Shown here piece by piece: positions 34,114-43,430 of a stretch of 64,000 nucleotides of DNA (its first letter is position 1; the number at the start of each line of letters is the position of its first letter). The translations under genes were made by a program, and so were the position numbers. The stretch comes from Amycolatopsis sp. EV170708-02-1 (lineage in GTDB: Bacteria; Actinomycetota; Actinomycetes; Mycobacteriales; Pseudonocardiaceae): the NCBI RefSeq assembly GCF_022479115.1, contig NZ_CP092497.1, positions 1,488,001 to 1,552,000 of the forward strand. The letters run 5' to 3'. Under the pieces are notes generated by a model that saw only the letters and a list, made by a program, of their open reading frames with translations, did not search any database and had not been told where the DNA came from.

Positions 34114-35477
34114 CCAGCCCGTCGCTCCGTACAGAGAGGTCCGCCTTGAATCTGCACCTGCCCGCCGATTTCCTGTGGGGTGCGGCCACCGCCGCGTATC
34201 AGGTGGAGGGCGCCGTCGACGCCGACGGCCGCCTGCCGTCCATCTGGGACGACTTCGTCCGGGTCCCGGGTGCCGTCCTGAACGGCGACACCGCCGACGT
34301 CGCGTGCGACCACTACCGGCGCTGGCCGGAGGATCTCGCCATCATGAAACAGCTCGGCCTCGACGCCTATCGGTTCTCCGTCGCCTGGCCGCGGGTGATC
34401 CCGACCGGTCGTGGCGCGGTCAACGCGGCGGGCCTCGACTTCTACGACCGGCTCGTCGACGCGTTGCTCGAAGCCGGGATCCGGCCGTTCGCCACGTTGT
34501 TCCACTGGGACCTGCCTTCGGCGTTGGAGGGCGGCTGGCCCGAGCGAGACACGGCGTACGCCTACGCCGACTACGCCGCCGTCGTGGCGGCTCGGCTGGG
34601 CGACCGGGTGACGGACTGGAACACGGTGAACGAACCGCTGTGCTCGGCCTGGCTCGGCTACCTCGAAGGCCGGTTCGCCCCTGGCGTCAAAGACCTCAAG
34701 CAAGCCATCGACGCCTCGCACCATCTGCTGCTGGCGCACGGCCTCGGCGTGCAGGCGATCACCGCCAATGCCACCCGGCCCGCGAACATCGGGCTGGTGG
34801 TCAATCTCAGCGGGATCGAGCCCGCGTCGGACTCCGCCGCGGACGTCGAGGCGGCGACGCGGATGGACGGGCACGTCAACCGATGGTGGCTCGACCCGTC
34901 GAACGGCCGCGGCTACCCGGCGGACATGATCGAGGTCTACGGCGTCGAACCGCCCGTGGTCGGGGACGATCTCGAGGTGATCTCGGCCCCGGTCGGCTTC
35001 CACGGGCTGAACTACTACTTCCGGCAGATCGTCGAGGACGATCCGGGCGGTCCCGCGCCCCGCGCCCGGCAGGTGCCGGTCGAGGGCGCGGCGACGACGG
35101 CGATGGGCTGGGAGATCCACGGGCAGGGCCTCGCGGACCTCATCCACCGGCTCGCCAACGAGTACGGCGCCCGCGCCATCTACGTCACCGAGAGCGGGGC
35201 GGCCTTCGACGACAAGGTCGGCGAGGACGGTTCGATCCACGACGCCGACCGCATCGCCTACCTGGAGGAACACCTGGGCGCGGTGGCCGGGGCCGCTGAA
35301 GCAGGCGCGCCGGTGAAGGGCTACTTCGCCTGGTCGCTGCTCGACAACTTCGAATGGGACAGCGGGCTGAGCAAGCGGTTCGGGCTCGTGCGGGTCGATT
35401 ACGACACGCAGGTCCGCACGGTCAAGGCGAGCGGGCACCGGTACGCGGAGATCATCGCGGAACACCGGAAACGCTGA
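34110..35477 (+). CDS. GH1 beta-glucosidase
   Basis: A 455-residue cytoplasmic GH1 enzyme. It has the N-terminal signature [15 protein letters not shown], the acid/base Glu175 in TVNEPL and the nucleophile Glu361 in [25 protein letters not shown] near the C terminus closes the active site. It should hydrolyse imported beta-glucosides or cellobiose. The ATG at 34110 overlaps the permease stop (ATGA). A TTG at 34146 with AGAGAGG six bases upstream would give 443 residues and a more family-like N terminus, and may be the real start. Confidence 0.9.
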   Translation: MTSPSLRTERSALNLHLPADFLWGAATAAYQVEGAVDADGRLPSIWDDFVRVPGAVLNGDTADVACDHYRRWPEDLAIMKQLGLDAYRFSVAWPRVIPTGRGAVNAAGLDFYDRLVDALLEAGIRPFATLFHWDLPSALEGGWPERDTAYAYADYAAVVAARLGDRVTDWNTVNEPLCSAWLGYLEGRFAPGVKDLKQAIDASHHLLLAHGLGVQAITANATRPANIGLVVNLSGIEPASDSAADVEAATRMDGHVNRWWLDPSNGRGYPADMIEVYGVEPPVVGDDLEVISAPVGFHGLNYYFRQIVEDDPGGPAPRARQVPVEGAATTAMGWEIHGQGLADLIHRLANEYGARAIYVTESGAAFDDKVGEDGSIHDADRIAYLEEHLGAVAGAAEAGAPVKGYFAWSLLDNFEWDSGLSKRFGLVRVDYDTQVRTVKASGHRYAEIIAEHRKR

Positions 35478-35480
35478 CGG

Positions 35481-35528
35481 CCTCGTGAGTGGCAAGGACG
35501 GTTCTAACCGTCCTTGCCACTCACGAGG
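35481..35528. terminator. 48-bp perfect palindrome, terminator
   Basis: CTCGTGAGTGGCAAGGACGG in the left arm is matched exactly on the right; each arm is 23 bases and the centre is CT. GTTTTC follows. It is 3 bases after the GH1 stop, the natural end of that operon. A sister element is at 43424-43469. Confidence 0.65.
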
Positions 35529-35563
35529 GTTTTCGTGCGCGCGGATGGACCGAGGGGCCCGGA

Positions 35564-35581
35564 TTCGTCGCGCGGTACGAA
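35564..35581. promoter_or_regulatory. Island operator 1 (TTCGT-N8-ACGAA)
   Basis: TTCGTCGCGCGGTACGAA, 60 bp upstream of the amidohydrolase start, overlaps the expected -35 zone of a promoter with TAGGGT at 35603. The same dyad recurs at 40269 and 42056, so it is probably bound by the PucR regulator of the island. Confidence 0.6.
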
Positions 35582-35597
35582 CGGACGCCCGCCGAAA

Positions 35598-35635
35598 CCT
35601 CCTAGGGTCGCCATGAACGAGGCGATCCTAGGAGG
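35598..35635. promoter_or_regulatory. Dyad containing the ribosome site of the amidohydrolase gene
   Basis: CCTCCTAGG and CCTAGGAGG, extended through a G-T pair to TCGCC and GGCGA, form a 15-bp stem with loop ATGAACGA. The right arm contains the AGGAGG ribosome site. If transcription starts upstream of 35598 the site would be hidden in RNA; if TAGGGT (35603) is the -10, the dyad acts only as DNA. Confidence 0.45.
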
Positions 35636-35641
35636 CGAAGT

Positions 35642-37117
35642 ATGCGGACACTCTTGCGCGGCGGTCGTGTCGTCGATCCGGCGACGGGGTTCGACGGTAC
35701 GGCCGATGTGCTGGTGACCGATGGCGTGGTCACCGCCGTCGGGGAGGGTTTGACCGCCGAGCCGGGCGACGTGGAGATCGACGTCCGAGGGCTCGTCGTC
35801 GGACCGGGCTTCATCGACCTGCACAGCCACGTGCACACCATCGCGGGCCAGCGGTTGCAGGCGATGGACGGGGTGACGACCGCGCTCGACCTCGAAGCCG
35901 GGTTGATGCCGATCGAGCGGGCCTACGCCGAGGCGGCCGCGGCGGGACGCCCGCTGCACTACGGCTTCTCCGCGTCCTGGGGTGCCGCGCGGGCGCAGGT
36001 GCTCGCCGGGATCGAGCCGGACGCGAATATCGACAGCGGGCTGGCGGTACTCGGAAACCCCGCCTGGCAAAGGACTTCGTCGGCGAAGGAGCTCGCGGCC
36101 TGGCTGTCCCTTGTGGACGGTGAGCTCGCCGCCGGGGCGCTCGGTGTCGGTGTGCTCCTGGGCTACGCGCCCGACACCGACCCAGGTGAATTCCTCGCGT
36201 TGGCCAGGCTGGCGAAGGAGGCCGGGGCACCGACCTACACCCACGTCCGTGAACTGGTCGAGGTCAATCCGGAGACGCCCATCGACGGCTCGGCGGAGAT
36301 CGCGATCGTCGCGGCCGAGACCGGCGCCGCGATGCACCACTGCCACGTGAACAGCACCTCCGGCCACCAGATCGAGCGAGTGCTCGCGGCACTCGAAGCG
36401 GGCCGCGCGGCCGGTTCGCGGGTGACGGTCGAGGCCTATCCGTACGGGGCGGGCAGCACGGGGATCGGCGCGGCGTTCCTGTCGCCCGAACGCCTGAAGA
36501 TGAAGGGCCTGTCCCCGTCCAGCGTGATCATGCTGGAGTCGGGGGAGCGCATCGCCGACGAAGGCCGCCTCCTCCAGGTGCGTGCCGAGGATCCCGGGGC
36601 GCCGTGCATCCTGGAATTCCTCGACGAAAGCAGCCCGCACGACCTCGGGCTGCTGCGCCAGGCACTCGCGTTCCCGGACGCGATCGTCGCCAGCGACGCG
36701 CTGCCCGTGTACTGGAAGAACGGCACCAGCGAGAGCACCGAATGGCCGTTGCCGCCCGGCGGGGCGACGCATCCGCGCACGTCGGGGACGTACAGCAAGA
36801 CGTTGCGGCTCATGGTGCGGGAGAGCAAGGCCTGGACGTGGCTGGAGGCGTTCCGGCGCTGCTCCTACCTGCCGGCGCGCGTGCTCGACGAGGTCGCCCC
36901 CGGTGCGGTGGCCAAGGGACGGCTGAACGTCGGAGCCGACGCCGACATCGTCGTTCTCGACCCGGAAACCATCACCGACGCGGCGACCTACTTCGACTCG
37001 ACCAGGCCTTCCGTGGGCGTCCGGCACCTGTTCGTTTCGGGGGTTCCGGTCGTCACCGACGGGAATCTGCGCACGGACGCGTTCCCCGGCAAGCCGCTGC
37101 GAGGTGAGCCGCGATGA
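35642..37117 (+). CDS. D-aminoacylase-like amidohydrolase
   Basis: A 491-residue metal-dependent amidohydrolase with no signal peptide. The barrel entry motif is PGFIDLHSHVHT; further candidate metal residues are in TYTHVREL, HHCHVNSTSGHQ and the VASDALP segment. The small N- and C-terminal beta domain closes with GRLNVGADADIVVLD. Relatives remove acyl groups from N-acyl-D-amino acids or open cyclic amides. AGGAGG stands six bases before the ATG. It is the first gene of the D-amino-acid island, coupled to the M20 gene by ATGA. Exact substrate is inferred from context. Confidence 0.82.
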   Translation: MRTLLRGGRVVDPATGFDGTADVLVTDGVVTAVGEGLTAEPGDVEIDVRGLVVGPGFIDLHSHVHTIAGQRLQAMDGVTTALDLEAGLMPIERAYAEAAAAGRPLHYGFSASWGAARAQVLAGIEPDANIDSGLAVLGNPAWQRTSSAKELAAWLSLVDGELAAGALGVGVLLGYAPDTDPGEFLALARLAKEAGAPTYTHVRELVEVNPETPIDGSAEIAIVAAETGAAMHHCHVNSTSGHQIERVLAALEAGRAAGSRVTVEAYPYGAGSTGIGAAFLSPERLKMKGLSPSSVIMLESGERIADEGRLLQVRAEDPGAPCILEFLDESSPHDLGLLRQALAFPDAIVASDALPVYWKNGTSESTEWPLPPGGATHPRTSGTYSKTLRLMVRESKAWTWLEAFRRCSYLPARVLDEVAPGAVAKGRLNVGADADIVVLDPETITDAATYFDSTRPSVGVRHLFVSGVPVVTDGNLRTDAFPGKPLRGEPR

Positions 37118-38256
37118 GCGACCTGCTCGCCGACGTCGAGACGCTCGTGCGCTGCGAGTCGCCGTCGTCGGATCACGAGGCGGTGGCCCGCAGCGCCGAG
37201 GTGGTGGCCGAGGTGGGCCTGAGGCTGCTCGGGGTGGAACCCGAGCGCATCGTCGTGGACGGTGTCACCCATCTCCGCTGGCGATTCGGCGACGGTCCGC
37301 CTCGGGTGGTGCTGCTCGGTCACCACGACACGGTGTGGCCTCACGGTTCGCTGGAGACGCATCCGTTTTCGGTGCGGGACGGGGTGTTGCGCGGCCCTGG
37401 CTGTTTCGACATGAAGGCGGGGGTCGTGATGGCGCTGCACGCCGCGGCGACCGTGCCCGACCGCGACGGGTTGTCCATTCTGGTTACCGGCGACGAGGAG
37501 ATCGGTTCGCCCTCGTCCCGCACGCTGATCGAGGAGACCGCGGCGGGCTGCGACGCGGCGTTCGTGCTGGAGGCTTCGGCCGACGGCGGTGCGCTGAAAT
37601 GCCGCCGCAAAGGCGTTTCCCACTACCGGGTCGAGGTCGTCGGCCGTGCCGCGCACGCCGGGCTCGAACCGGAGAAGGGGGTCAACGCGGGAATCGAGAT
37701 CTCCCACCAGATCCTCGCCGTCGCCGCGCTCGCCGACCCCGTCGCCGGGACGAGCGTGACGCCCACCGTGGTCTCGGCGGGCACGACGGTCAACACCGTT
37801 CCCGCCGCGGCGAGTGTGGCCGTCGACGTCCGCGTGTGGGACGAGGCCGAGCAGCTCCGCGTCGACAAGGCCATGCGGGAACTCCCCGCCGTCCTGGAAG
37901 GAGCCGAGGTCCGGGTGACCGGCGGGATCAACCGGCCGCCGCTCGAAGCGGGCTCGTCGGCGGGATTGTTCGCGCTGGCGCGGGAACTGGCGGGTGATCT
38001 CGGGCTCGGGGACCTGACCTCAGCGTCGGTCGGCGGCGCCTCGGACGGCAATTACACCGCCGGGATCGGCGTCCCCACCCTGGACGGTCTGGGCGCCGTC
38101 GGGGGCGGGGCGCACGCGGATCACGAACATGTCGTCGTCGCGGAACTGCCGCGCCGCACCGCTTTGCTGGCCGCGCTCGTGGAGAACGTGCTCGCGAAAC
38201 GGGATCCGTCCGGTGCGACGAATCGCGCGGGCGAATCTGGTACGGCACGACGGTGA
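37114..38256 (+). CDS. M20-family metallopeptidase/deacylase
   Basis: A 380-residue dinuclear zinc hydrolase of the ArgE/DapE/carboxypeptidase G2 type. His70 and Asp72 (GHHDTVWP), catalytic Glu128 and metal Glu129 (TGDEEIGS) are present, with the dimerisation domain around AAHAGLEPEKGVNAG and the final His in GAHADHEHV. Such enzymes remove N-acyl or N-succinyl groups from L-amino acids. Beside an N-acylamino acid racemase it is well placed to deacylate the L product. Overlaps the amidohydrolase stop by 4 bases. Confidence 0.88.
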   Translation: MSDLLADVETLVRCESPSSDHEAVARSAEVVAEVGLRLLGVEPERIVVDGVTHLRWRFGDGPPRVVLLGHHDTVWPHGSLETHPFSVRDGVLRGPGCFDMKAGVVMALHAAATVPDRDGLSILVTGDEEIGSPSSRTLIEETAAGCDAAFVLEASADGGALKCRRKGVSHYRVEVVGRAAHAGLEPEKGVNAGIEISHQILAVAALADPVAGTSVTPTVVSAGTTVNTVPAAASVAVDVRVWDEAEQLRVDKAMRELPAVLEGAEVRVTGGINRPPLEAGSSAGLFALARELAGDLGLGDLTSASVGGASDGNYTAGIGVPTLDGLGAVGGGAHADHEHVVVAELPRRTALLAALVENVLAKRDPSGATNRAGESGTARR

Positions 38257-38270
38257 CTTGGCCGTCGTGC
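38245..38270 (+). terminator. Intra-operon hairpin on the M20 stop codon
   Basis: GCACGACGG and CCGTCGTGC form a 9-bp stem with loop TGACTTGG; the M20 stop TGA is in the loop. It lies 17 bases before the GNAT start and could reduce downstream transcription or protect mRNA ends. Confidence 0.4.
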
Positions 38271-38287
38271 GGGGAAAGGATTGTCGC

Positions 38288-39172
38288 GTGACGAATCTTG
38301 CGACGAACGCGGAAAGCCTCGCGTCGGTGGAGGTGCGCGACGAAGCCGTCGCCGCCGCGCGGGCCGCGGCCGCGGCTTCGGGCGTCGAAATCCGCGAACT
38401 CACCGAAATCGCCGATCTGGCCGCGGTGGTCGGCCTGTTCGAGTCGATCTGGCAATCGGCACCCGGCGCGCGGCCGGTGAGCACGGAACTGCTGCGCGCG
38501 ATGTCGAGCGCCGGCAATTACGTCGCGGGCGCCTTCGAGAACGATGAACTGCTGGGGGCTTGTTTCGGGTTCTTCGGGAACCCCGGGAAGGCGAGCCTCC
38601 ACAGCCACATCGCCGGAGTCGCCAAGGCGGGCGTGGGCCGCGGGATCGGGTACGCGCTCAAACTGCACCAGCGCGGGTGGGCACTGCTCCAGGACGTCTC
38701 GGTGATCACCTGGACCTTCGACCCGCTGGTGCGGCGCAACGCCTATTTCAACCTGGGGAAACTCGGCGCGCGCCCGATCGGCTACCTGCCCGACTTCTAC
38801 GGTCCGATGGAGGACAGCATCAACGGCTCGGGTGACACCGACCGGCTGATGGTCGGGTGGGACCTCAAGAGCCCGGAGGTCCGTGCCGCCGCTTTCGGTG
38901 AACCCGTCTTGATCGACGCGGAGGCGCTGGGTGCGGAGAAGGTGCTCTCGGTCGGCCCCGACGGCGGCCCGTGCATCGGATCCGCCGACGGGCCGACGGT
39001 ACTCGTCGGCGTCCCGACCGATATCGAACGGCTGCGCCGCACCGACCCCGGCCGGGGCACCGCGTGGCGCACCGCACTGCGTGAAGTCCTCGGTGGACTG
39101 ATGGCGGACAACGCCGAGGTCACCGGTTTCGATCGTGCCGGCTGGTACGTGATCTCGAAGGAGCAGTCGTGA
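38288..39172 (+). CDS. GNAT-family N-acyltransferase
   Basis: A 294-residue member of the predicted GNAT group found beside N-acylamino acid racemases. The acetyl/succinyl-CoA-binding region is AKAGVGRGIGYALKLHQRGWA (as two adjoining strands), with FDPLVRRNAYFNLGKLGA following. In Geobacillus and others such enzymes succinylate D-amino acids before racemisation. The GTG at 38288 has AAAGGA seven bases upstream. It overlaps the racemase start by 4 bases (GTGA), which supports a joint pathway. Confidence 0.85.
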   Translation: MTNLATNAESLASVEVRDEAVAAARAAAAASGVEIRELTEIADLAAVVGLFESIWQSAPGARPVSTELLRAMSSAGNYVAGAFENDELLGACFGFFGNPGKASLHSHIAGVAKAGVGRGIGYALKLHQRGWALLQDVSVITWTFDPLVRRNAYFNLGKLGARPIGYLPDFYGPMEDSINGSGDTDRLMVGWDLKSPEVRAAAFGEPVLIDAEALGAEKVLSVGPDGGPCIGSADGPTVLVGVPTDIERLRRTDPGRGTAWRTALREVLGGLMADNAEVTGFDRAGWYVISKEQS

Positions 39173-40275
39173 AACTCAGCGGTGTGGAACTGCGCCGGGT
39201 CCGGATGCCGCTCGTGGCCCCGTTCCGGACGTCGTTCGGAACGCAGTCCGAACGGGAACTGCTGCTCGTCCGCGCGGTGACCCCGGCGGGCGAGGGCTGG
39301 GGCGAATGCGTCGCGATGGAGGCGCCGCTCTACTCGTCGGAGTACAACGACGCCGCCGAACACGTGCTGCGCACCCACCTGATCCCGGCCCTGCTGGCCG
39401 CGGAGGACGTGACCGCGTACAAGGTGACGCCGTTGCTGGCGAAGTTCAAAGGGCACCGGATGGCGAAGGGGGCGCTGGAGATGGCGGTCCTCGACGCCGA
39501 ACTCCGCGCGCACGAACGCTCCTTCGCGGCCGAGCTCGGGTCCACGCGCGACTCCGTGGCCTGCGGGGTCTCGGTGGGGATCATGGACTCGATCCCGCAG
39601 CTGCTCGACGTCGTCGGCGGCTACCTCGACGAAGGCTATGTCCGGATCAAACTGAAGATCGAACCCGGCTGGGACGTCGAGCCGGTCCGCCAGGTGCGTG
39701 AGCGCTTCGGTGACGACGTGCTGCTCCAGGTCGACGCGAACACCGCGTACACCCTGGGCGACGCGCCGCTGCTGTCCCGGCTCGACCCGTTCGGCCTGCT
39801 GCTGATCGAGCAGCCGCTCGAAGAGGAGGACGTGCTCGGCCACGCGGAACTGGCCAAGCGGATCCGGACGCCGATCTGCCTCGACGAGTCGATCGTCTCC
39901 GCCAAGGCCGCGGCGGACGCGATCAAACTGGGCGCGTGCCAGATCGTCAACATCAAACCGGGCCGTGTCGGCGGCTACCTCGAAGCACGCCGGGTGCACG
40001 ACGTCTGCGCGGCGCACGGGGTGGCGGTGTGGTGCGGCGGGATGATCGAGACCGGGCTCGGCCGGGCAGCCAACGTCGCGCTGGCCTCGCTGCCCGGGTT
40101 CACGTTGCCGGGTGACACCTCGGCCTCCGGCCGGTTCTACCGCACGGACATCACCGAGCCGTTCGTGCTGGACGCCGGGCATCTGCCGGTGCCGACGGGC
40201 CCGGGGCTCGGCGTGACTCCGATTCCTGACCTTCTGGATGAGGTCACCACGGAGAAAACGTGGATCGGTTCGTAG
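39169..40275 (+). CDS. N-acylamino acid racemase / o-succinylbenzoate synthase family
   Basis: A 368-residue enolase-superfamily enzyme. The acid/base lysines are K163 (in IKLKIEPG) and K263 (in NIKPGR); the Mg2+ ligands are D189, E214 and D239. Length and all these numbers equal those of the characterised Amycolatopsis N-acylamino acid racemase, and the sequence matches it closely from memory. That enzyme interconverts N-acyl (best N-succinyl) D- and L-amino acids and also makes o-succinylbenzoate. With the GNAT acyltransferase and M20 deacylase on either side, racemase in a D-to-L conversion pathway is the likely role rather than menaquinone synthesis. Its stop lies in the palindrome at 40269-40286. 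Confidence 0.93.
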   Translation: MKLSGVELRRVRMPLVAPFRTSFGTQSERELLLVRAVTPAGEGWGECVAMEAPLYSSEYNDAAEHVLRTHLIPALLAAEDVTAYKVTPLLAKFKGHRMAKGALEMAVLDAELRAHERSFAAELGSTRDSVACGVSVGIMDSIPQLLDVVGGYLDEGYVRIKLKIEPGWDVEPVRQVRERFGDDVLLQVDANTAYTLGDAPLLSRLDPFGLLLIEQPLEEEDVLGHAELAKRIRTPICLDESIVSAKAAADAIKLGACQIVNIKPGRVGGYLEARRVHDVCAAHGVAVWCGGMIETGLGRAANVALASLPGFTLPGDTSASGRFYRTDITEPFVLDAGHLPVPTGPGLGVTPIPDLLDEVTTEKTWIGS

Positions 40276-40286
40276 CGCGCTACGAA
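40269..40286. promoter_or_regulatory. Island operator 2 (TTCGT-N8-ACGAA)
   Basis: TTCGTAGCGCGCTACGAA is a perfect 18-bp palindrome across the racemase stop codon, 66 bp upstream of pucR. Same half-sites and spacing as 35564 and 42056. Probable autoregulatory site. Confidence 0.65.
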
Positions 40287-40351
40287 ATCCGGGGTTAGAT
40301 TTGGTCGGATCGAACCACTCGGTTCGGTGACGCCAGGTTTAACTTCGGGGG

Positions 40352-42022
40352 GTGCTGACACCGGTGCCCAGCAAGCCGCATACGAGCTTGGGACGCGTCC
40401 TCGAAGACCTCGGGGACGTGCTCCTGGAGCCGGTCGCGGTCGGCCGGACCACCCGCAAGCAGCTCGGCGGGGTGGTCATCCACGATCCGCACGACGAATC
40501 CGAAATCCCTGGCGGGGCCGTCGTGCTCGGCGTCGGGGTGCGGGATCAGGACGAGGTCGTCCGCCTCTTGCACGACGTGGGTGCGCGAGGCGCGGCGGCA
40601 CTCGTCGTCCGGTCTCCCGTCACCCCGGCGCCGGAACTCCGGCGTGCCGCGGACTCGTCCGGGGTCGCCCTGCTCGGGCTCGCGCGCGGCGCGTCCTGGG
40701 CACAGCTCGCCGCCATGCTCAGGACCCTGCTCGCCGAAGAGGACGTCGGCGAGGTCTCACCCCAGACGCTCGGCGGAATGCCTTCGGGTGATCTCTTCGC
40801 GCTGGCCAACGCGATCGCCGCGCTCATCGACGCGCCGGTGACCATCGAAGACCGCAGCAACCGGATCCTCGCGTTCTCCGGGCGCCAGGACGAAGCGGAT
40901 CCCTCCCGGGTCGAGACCATCCTCGGCAGGCAAGTGCCGGAGCGGTTCGCCCGCGGCCTGGAACGGGACGGCGTCTTCGAGCGGCTGTACCGCGACCACG
41001 CGCCCGTCTACGTCGATCCGCAGCGGTACGACGACAACGAGATCGCGATCCCGCGCGTGGCGTTCGCCGTCCGCGCCGGCGACGAGGTGCTCGGCTCGAT
41101 CTGGGCCGCGGTGCGGGAACCGCTCAGCGAAGAGCGGACGCAGGCGCTGATCGACGCCGCCAAACTCGTCGCGCTGCACCTGCTCCGGCTGCGCGCGGGC
41201 GCCGACGTCGAACGACGGCTGCGCGCCGACCTGGTGAGCACGGCGCTCGAAGGCGGCGCCGGCGCACCCGAGGCGATCGCCCGGCTCGGCTTGCTGGGCC
41301 AGCCGTCGATCGTGCTCGCCATGGGCCTGCTCGGCGCCCCCGACCCCGAGGACGATCTCAGGCTGGTCGCGGACCGCCAGCGGGTCGCCGACGCACTGGC
41401 CATGCACCTGAGCGCGGTCCAGCCCCGCTCGGCCGTCGCGCTGGTCGGCGACGTCGCGTACGGAATCCTCCCGATGCCCGGTGGGCAGGCCGACTGCCAG
41501 GAGCGTTCGGTGCGGGTCGCGTCGACCTTCCTGGAGCGCACGGGACGCCGGGCGGCCGCCGCGATCGGCATCGGACCGCTCGCGCTCGACGCGTCCGGAC
41601 TGCACGCCTCCCGCGACGGCGCGGACCGGGCGTTGCGCGTGCTGCTCACCAACGGCGGCGCCAAACGCGTCGCGACCGCGGACGACGTCCACGTCGACGC
41701 GCTCATGCTCGATCTGGCCGACCTCGCCGCGGCCAGGGGAGACGTCGCGACAGGACCTGTCGCGCGATTGCTCGCCTACGACGCGCAGCACCAGTCACAA
41801 CTGGTGCACACCCTTCGGTGCTGGCTCGACGCCTTCGGTGACATCGGAGCCGCGTCCGCGTCGGCGTACGTCCATCCGAACACCTTCCGCTACCGGTTGC
41901 GGCGTCTCGCGGAGGTCGGCGAGATCGACCTCGACGACGCGGGGGAGCGGTTCGCCGCGATGCTGCAATTGCGGCTGCTGCCCCGTGACGCGCGGACCGG
42001 GCCGCCGGGTACCGAAGACTGA
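40352..42022 (+). CDS. PucR/CdaR-family transcriptional regulator
   Basis: A 556-residue regulator. The N-terminal part (about residues 10-130) is a PucR-type sensor, followed by a GAF-like middle (PVTIEDRSNRILAFSG), a GGDEF-like remnant, and the C-terminal PucR helix-turn-helix (SAYVHPNTFRYRLRRLAEVG). The first GTG (40352) and the GTG at 40364 are both possible starts. Relatives activate or repress amino-acid, purine or proline catabolism in response to the substrate. The TTCGT-N8-ACGAA sites just upstream of it and at other boundaries of the island are its expected targets. Confidence 0.88.
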   Translation: MLTPVPSKPHTSLGRVLEDLGDVLLEPVAVGRTTRKQLGGVVIHDPHDESEIPGGAVVLGVGVRDQDEVVRLLHDVGARGAAALVVRSPVTPAPELRRAADSSGVALLGLARGASWAQLAAMLRTLLAEEDVGEVSPQTLGGMPSGDLFALANAIAALIDAPVTIEDRSNRILAFSGRQDEADPSRVETILGRQVPERFARGLERDGVFERLYRDHAPVYVDPQRYDDNEIAIPRVAFAVRAGDEVLGSIWAAVREPLSEERTQALIDAAKLVALHLLRLRAGADVERRLRADLVSTALEGGAGAPEAIARLGLLGQPSIVLAMGLLGAPDPEDDLRLVADRQRVADALAMHLSAVQPRSAVALVGDVAYGILPMPGGQADCQERSVRVASTFLERTGRRAAAAIGIGPLALDASGLHASRDGADRALRVLLTNGGAKRVATADDVHVDALMLDLADLAAARGDVATGPVARLLAYDAQHQSQLVHTLRCWLDAFGDIGAASASAYVHPNTFRYRLRRLAEVGEIDLDDAGERFAAMLQLRLLPRDARTGPPGTED

Positions 42023-42055
42023 CGTTGGTCTTCCGGCCCGAAACGACGGGCGATG

Positions 42056-42073
42056 TTCGTGTGATCGCACGAA
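42056..42073. promoter_or_regulatory. Island operator 3 (TTCGT-N8-ACGAA)
   Basis: TTCGTGTGATCGCACGAA lies 89 bp upstream of the MFS start, between pucR and that gene. With one flanking base each side the dyad is GTTCGTG/CACGAAC. Confidence 0.62.
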
Positions 42074-42161
42074 CTCCGCTCGCCTGCCGCGTTTCAGAAT
42101 GAGTGATCGGCGCCACGCTCGCGCCGTTCTCCTTCTCTCCCAAAGTTTCCGCGGAGGCGCC

Positions 42162-43430
42162 ATGACGGCAGTGGTCAATGAGGACACCTGGACAGCACGG
42201 CGGATCAACCGGACGGCGCTCATCACGATGGTGGTGATGGTGTTCGCCTGGGCGGTCGACTACATCGACCGGTTCTCGATCGGGATGGCGCTGCCGATGA
42301 TCGGCGCCGAATTCGAGCTCAGCAAGACACAGCAGGGCTGGCTCGTCACCGTGTTCGCGCTGGTGTACATGGTCTGCCAGATCCCGGCGGGCTTCCTCGC
42401 CGACCGGTACGGCTCGCGGGGGCCGATGCTGGCCACGCTGCTGCTCTGGTCGGCGTTCACCGCGATGACCGGGATGGCGGGCACGTTCGGCATGCTGCTC
42501 GTCGTCCGCGGCCTTTTCGGTGTGTGCCAAGGACTTTTCCCGGCGGCCTCGTTCAAGGCGATCGCCGAACGGACCACCCCCGGCAATCGCGCGACGGTGA
42601 CCGGCGTGATGCTGTCCGCCGGCGGTATCGGGGCCGGCCTGGCGCCGTTGATCGTCGGCCCGCTGCTGATGGCGGTCGGCTGGCGGCACACGTTCTTCTG
42701 GATGGCGGGTGTCGGCGCGGTCATCGGCGTGGTCGTCTGGACGCTGCTTCCCAAGGCACTGCCCAAAGAACTGAGCAGCCTTCCGCGCGAAGAGGTGAAA
42801 ACCCCCGAGGTCTCCCGTAAACAGGTGCTGAAGTCGCCGGTCATCTGGAAGTTCACCCTGCTGTTCTGCGTCACCAACATGCTCAATTACGGGATGATCA
42901 CCTGGGTGCCCAGCTACCTGCTGGAGTCGAGGGGCCTGTCGTTGAGCCAGACCGGGATACTGGCCGCGATACCGATGCTGGTCAGCATCGGCACGACCAT
43001 CCTCGGCGGCTGGCTGTTCGACCGCTACTTCCACGACCACGGCCGCTGGTACCTCGGCTCGATCGCCCTGGTGACCGTGGTGCTGCTGATCCTGATGGTG
43101 AACGCGGACAGCACGGCGGAGTTCACCCTTTACGAGACGCTGGCGCTCGCGGTGTTCGGCATGGCGACGATGGCGGTCTTCGGCCTGCCGCTGCGCGTGC
43201 TGCCCACGGCGGTCACCGGGATCGGCATGGGAGTGATGAACTTCGGCGGCCAGGTCGCGGGAGCGGTCGCTCCGGTGGCGATGGGCTGGCTCGCCGACGC
43301 TTTCTCCTACACCGCCGCGTTCGGTTTCCTCATCGGCACGACCTTCCTCACCGCCGTGATGGCGTTCTGGGTACCGCAGAATCCGGCGCAGTTCACGTTC
43401 TCCCCGGCCAGTCCCAGCTCGGCCTCGTGA
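42162..43430 (+). CDS. MFS transporter, anion:cation symporter-like
   Basis: A 422-residue transporter with 12 predicted helices. DYIDRFSIGMALPMI in helix 1, ADRYGSRGPMLA in loop 2/3, and the long central loop are typical of the ACS group, which imports organic anions such as hexuronates or amino-acid-like acids. A GGAGG stands six bases before the ATG. It is preceded by an island operator, so its cargo is probably an N-acyl amino acid or related acid used by the upstream enzymes. Its stop lies inside a palindromic terminator. Confidence 0.88.
   Translation: MTAVVNEDTWTARRINRTALITMVVMVFAWAVDYIDRFSIGMALPMIGAEFELSKTQQGWLVTVFALVYMVCQIPAGFLADRYGSRGPMLATLLLWSAFTAMTGMAGTFGMLLVVRGLFGVCQGLFPAASFKAIAERTTPGNRATVTGVMLSAGGIGAGLAPLIVGPLLMAVGWRHTFFWMAGVGAVIGVVVWTLLPKALPKELSSLPREEVKTPEVSRKQVLKSPVIWKFTLLFCVTNMLNYGMITWVPSYLLESRGLSLSQTGILAAIPMLVSIGTTILGGWLFDRYFHDHGRWYLGSIALVTVVLLILMVNADSTAEFTLYETLALAVFGMATMAVFGLPLRVLPTAVTGIGMGVMNFGGQVAGAVAPVAMGWLADAFSYTAAFGFLIGTTFLTAVMAFWVPQNPAQFTFSPASPSSAS

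Noticed and set aside
35613..35717. Independent 34-codon gene before the amidohydrolase
   Set aside because: Out of frame over a good gene, no family; kept only as a possible regulatory upstream frame.
39169..40275. Menaquinone gene menC
   Set aside because: The enzyme family allows it, but no other men genes are present and the neighbours fit the racemase role.
40311..40326. Hairpin CGAACC-ACTC-GGTTCG before pucR
   Set aside because: Six-bp stem only, and no second copy; the stronger 18-bp dyad nearby explains the region better.
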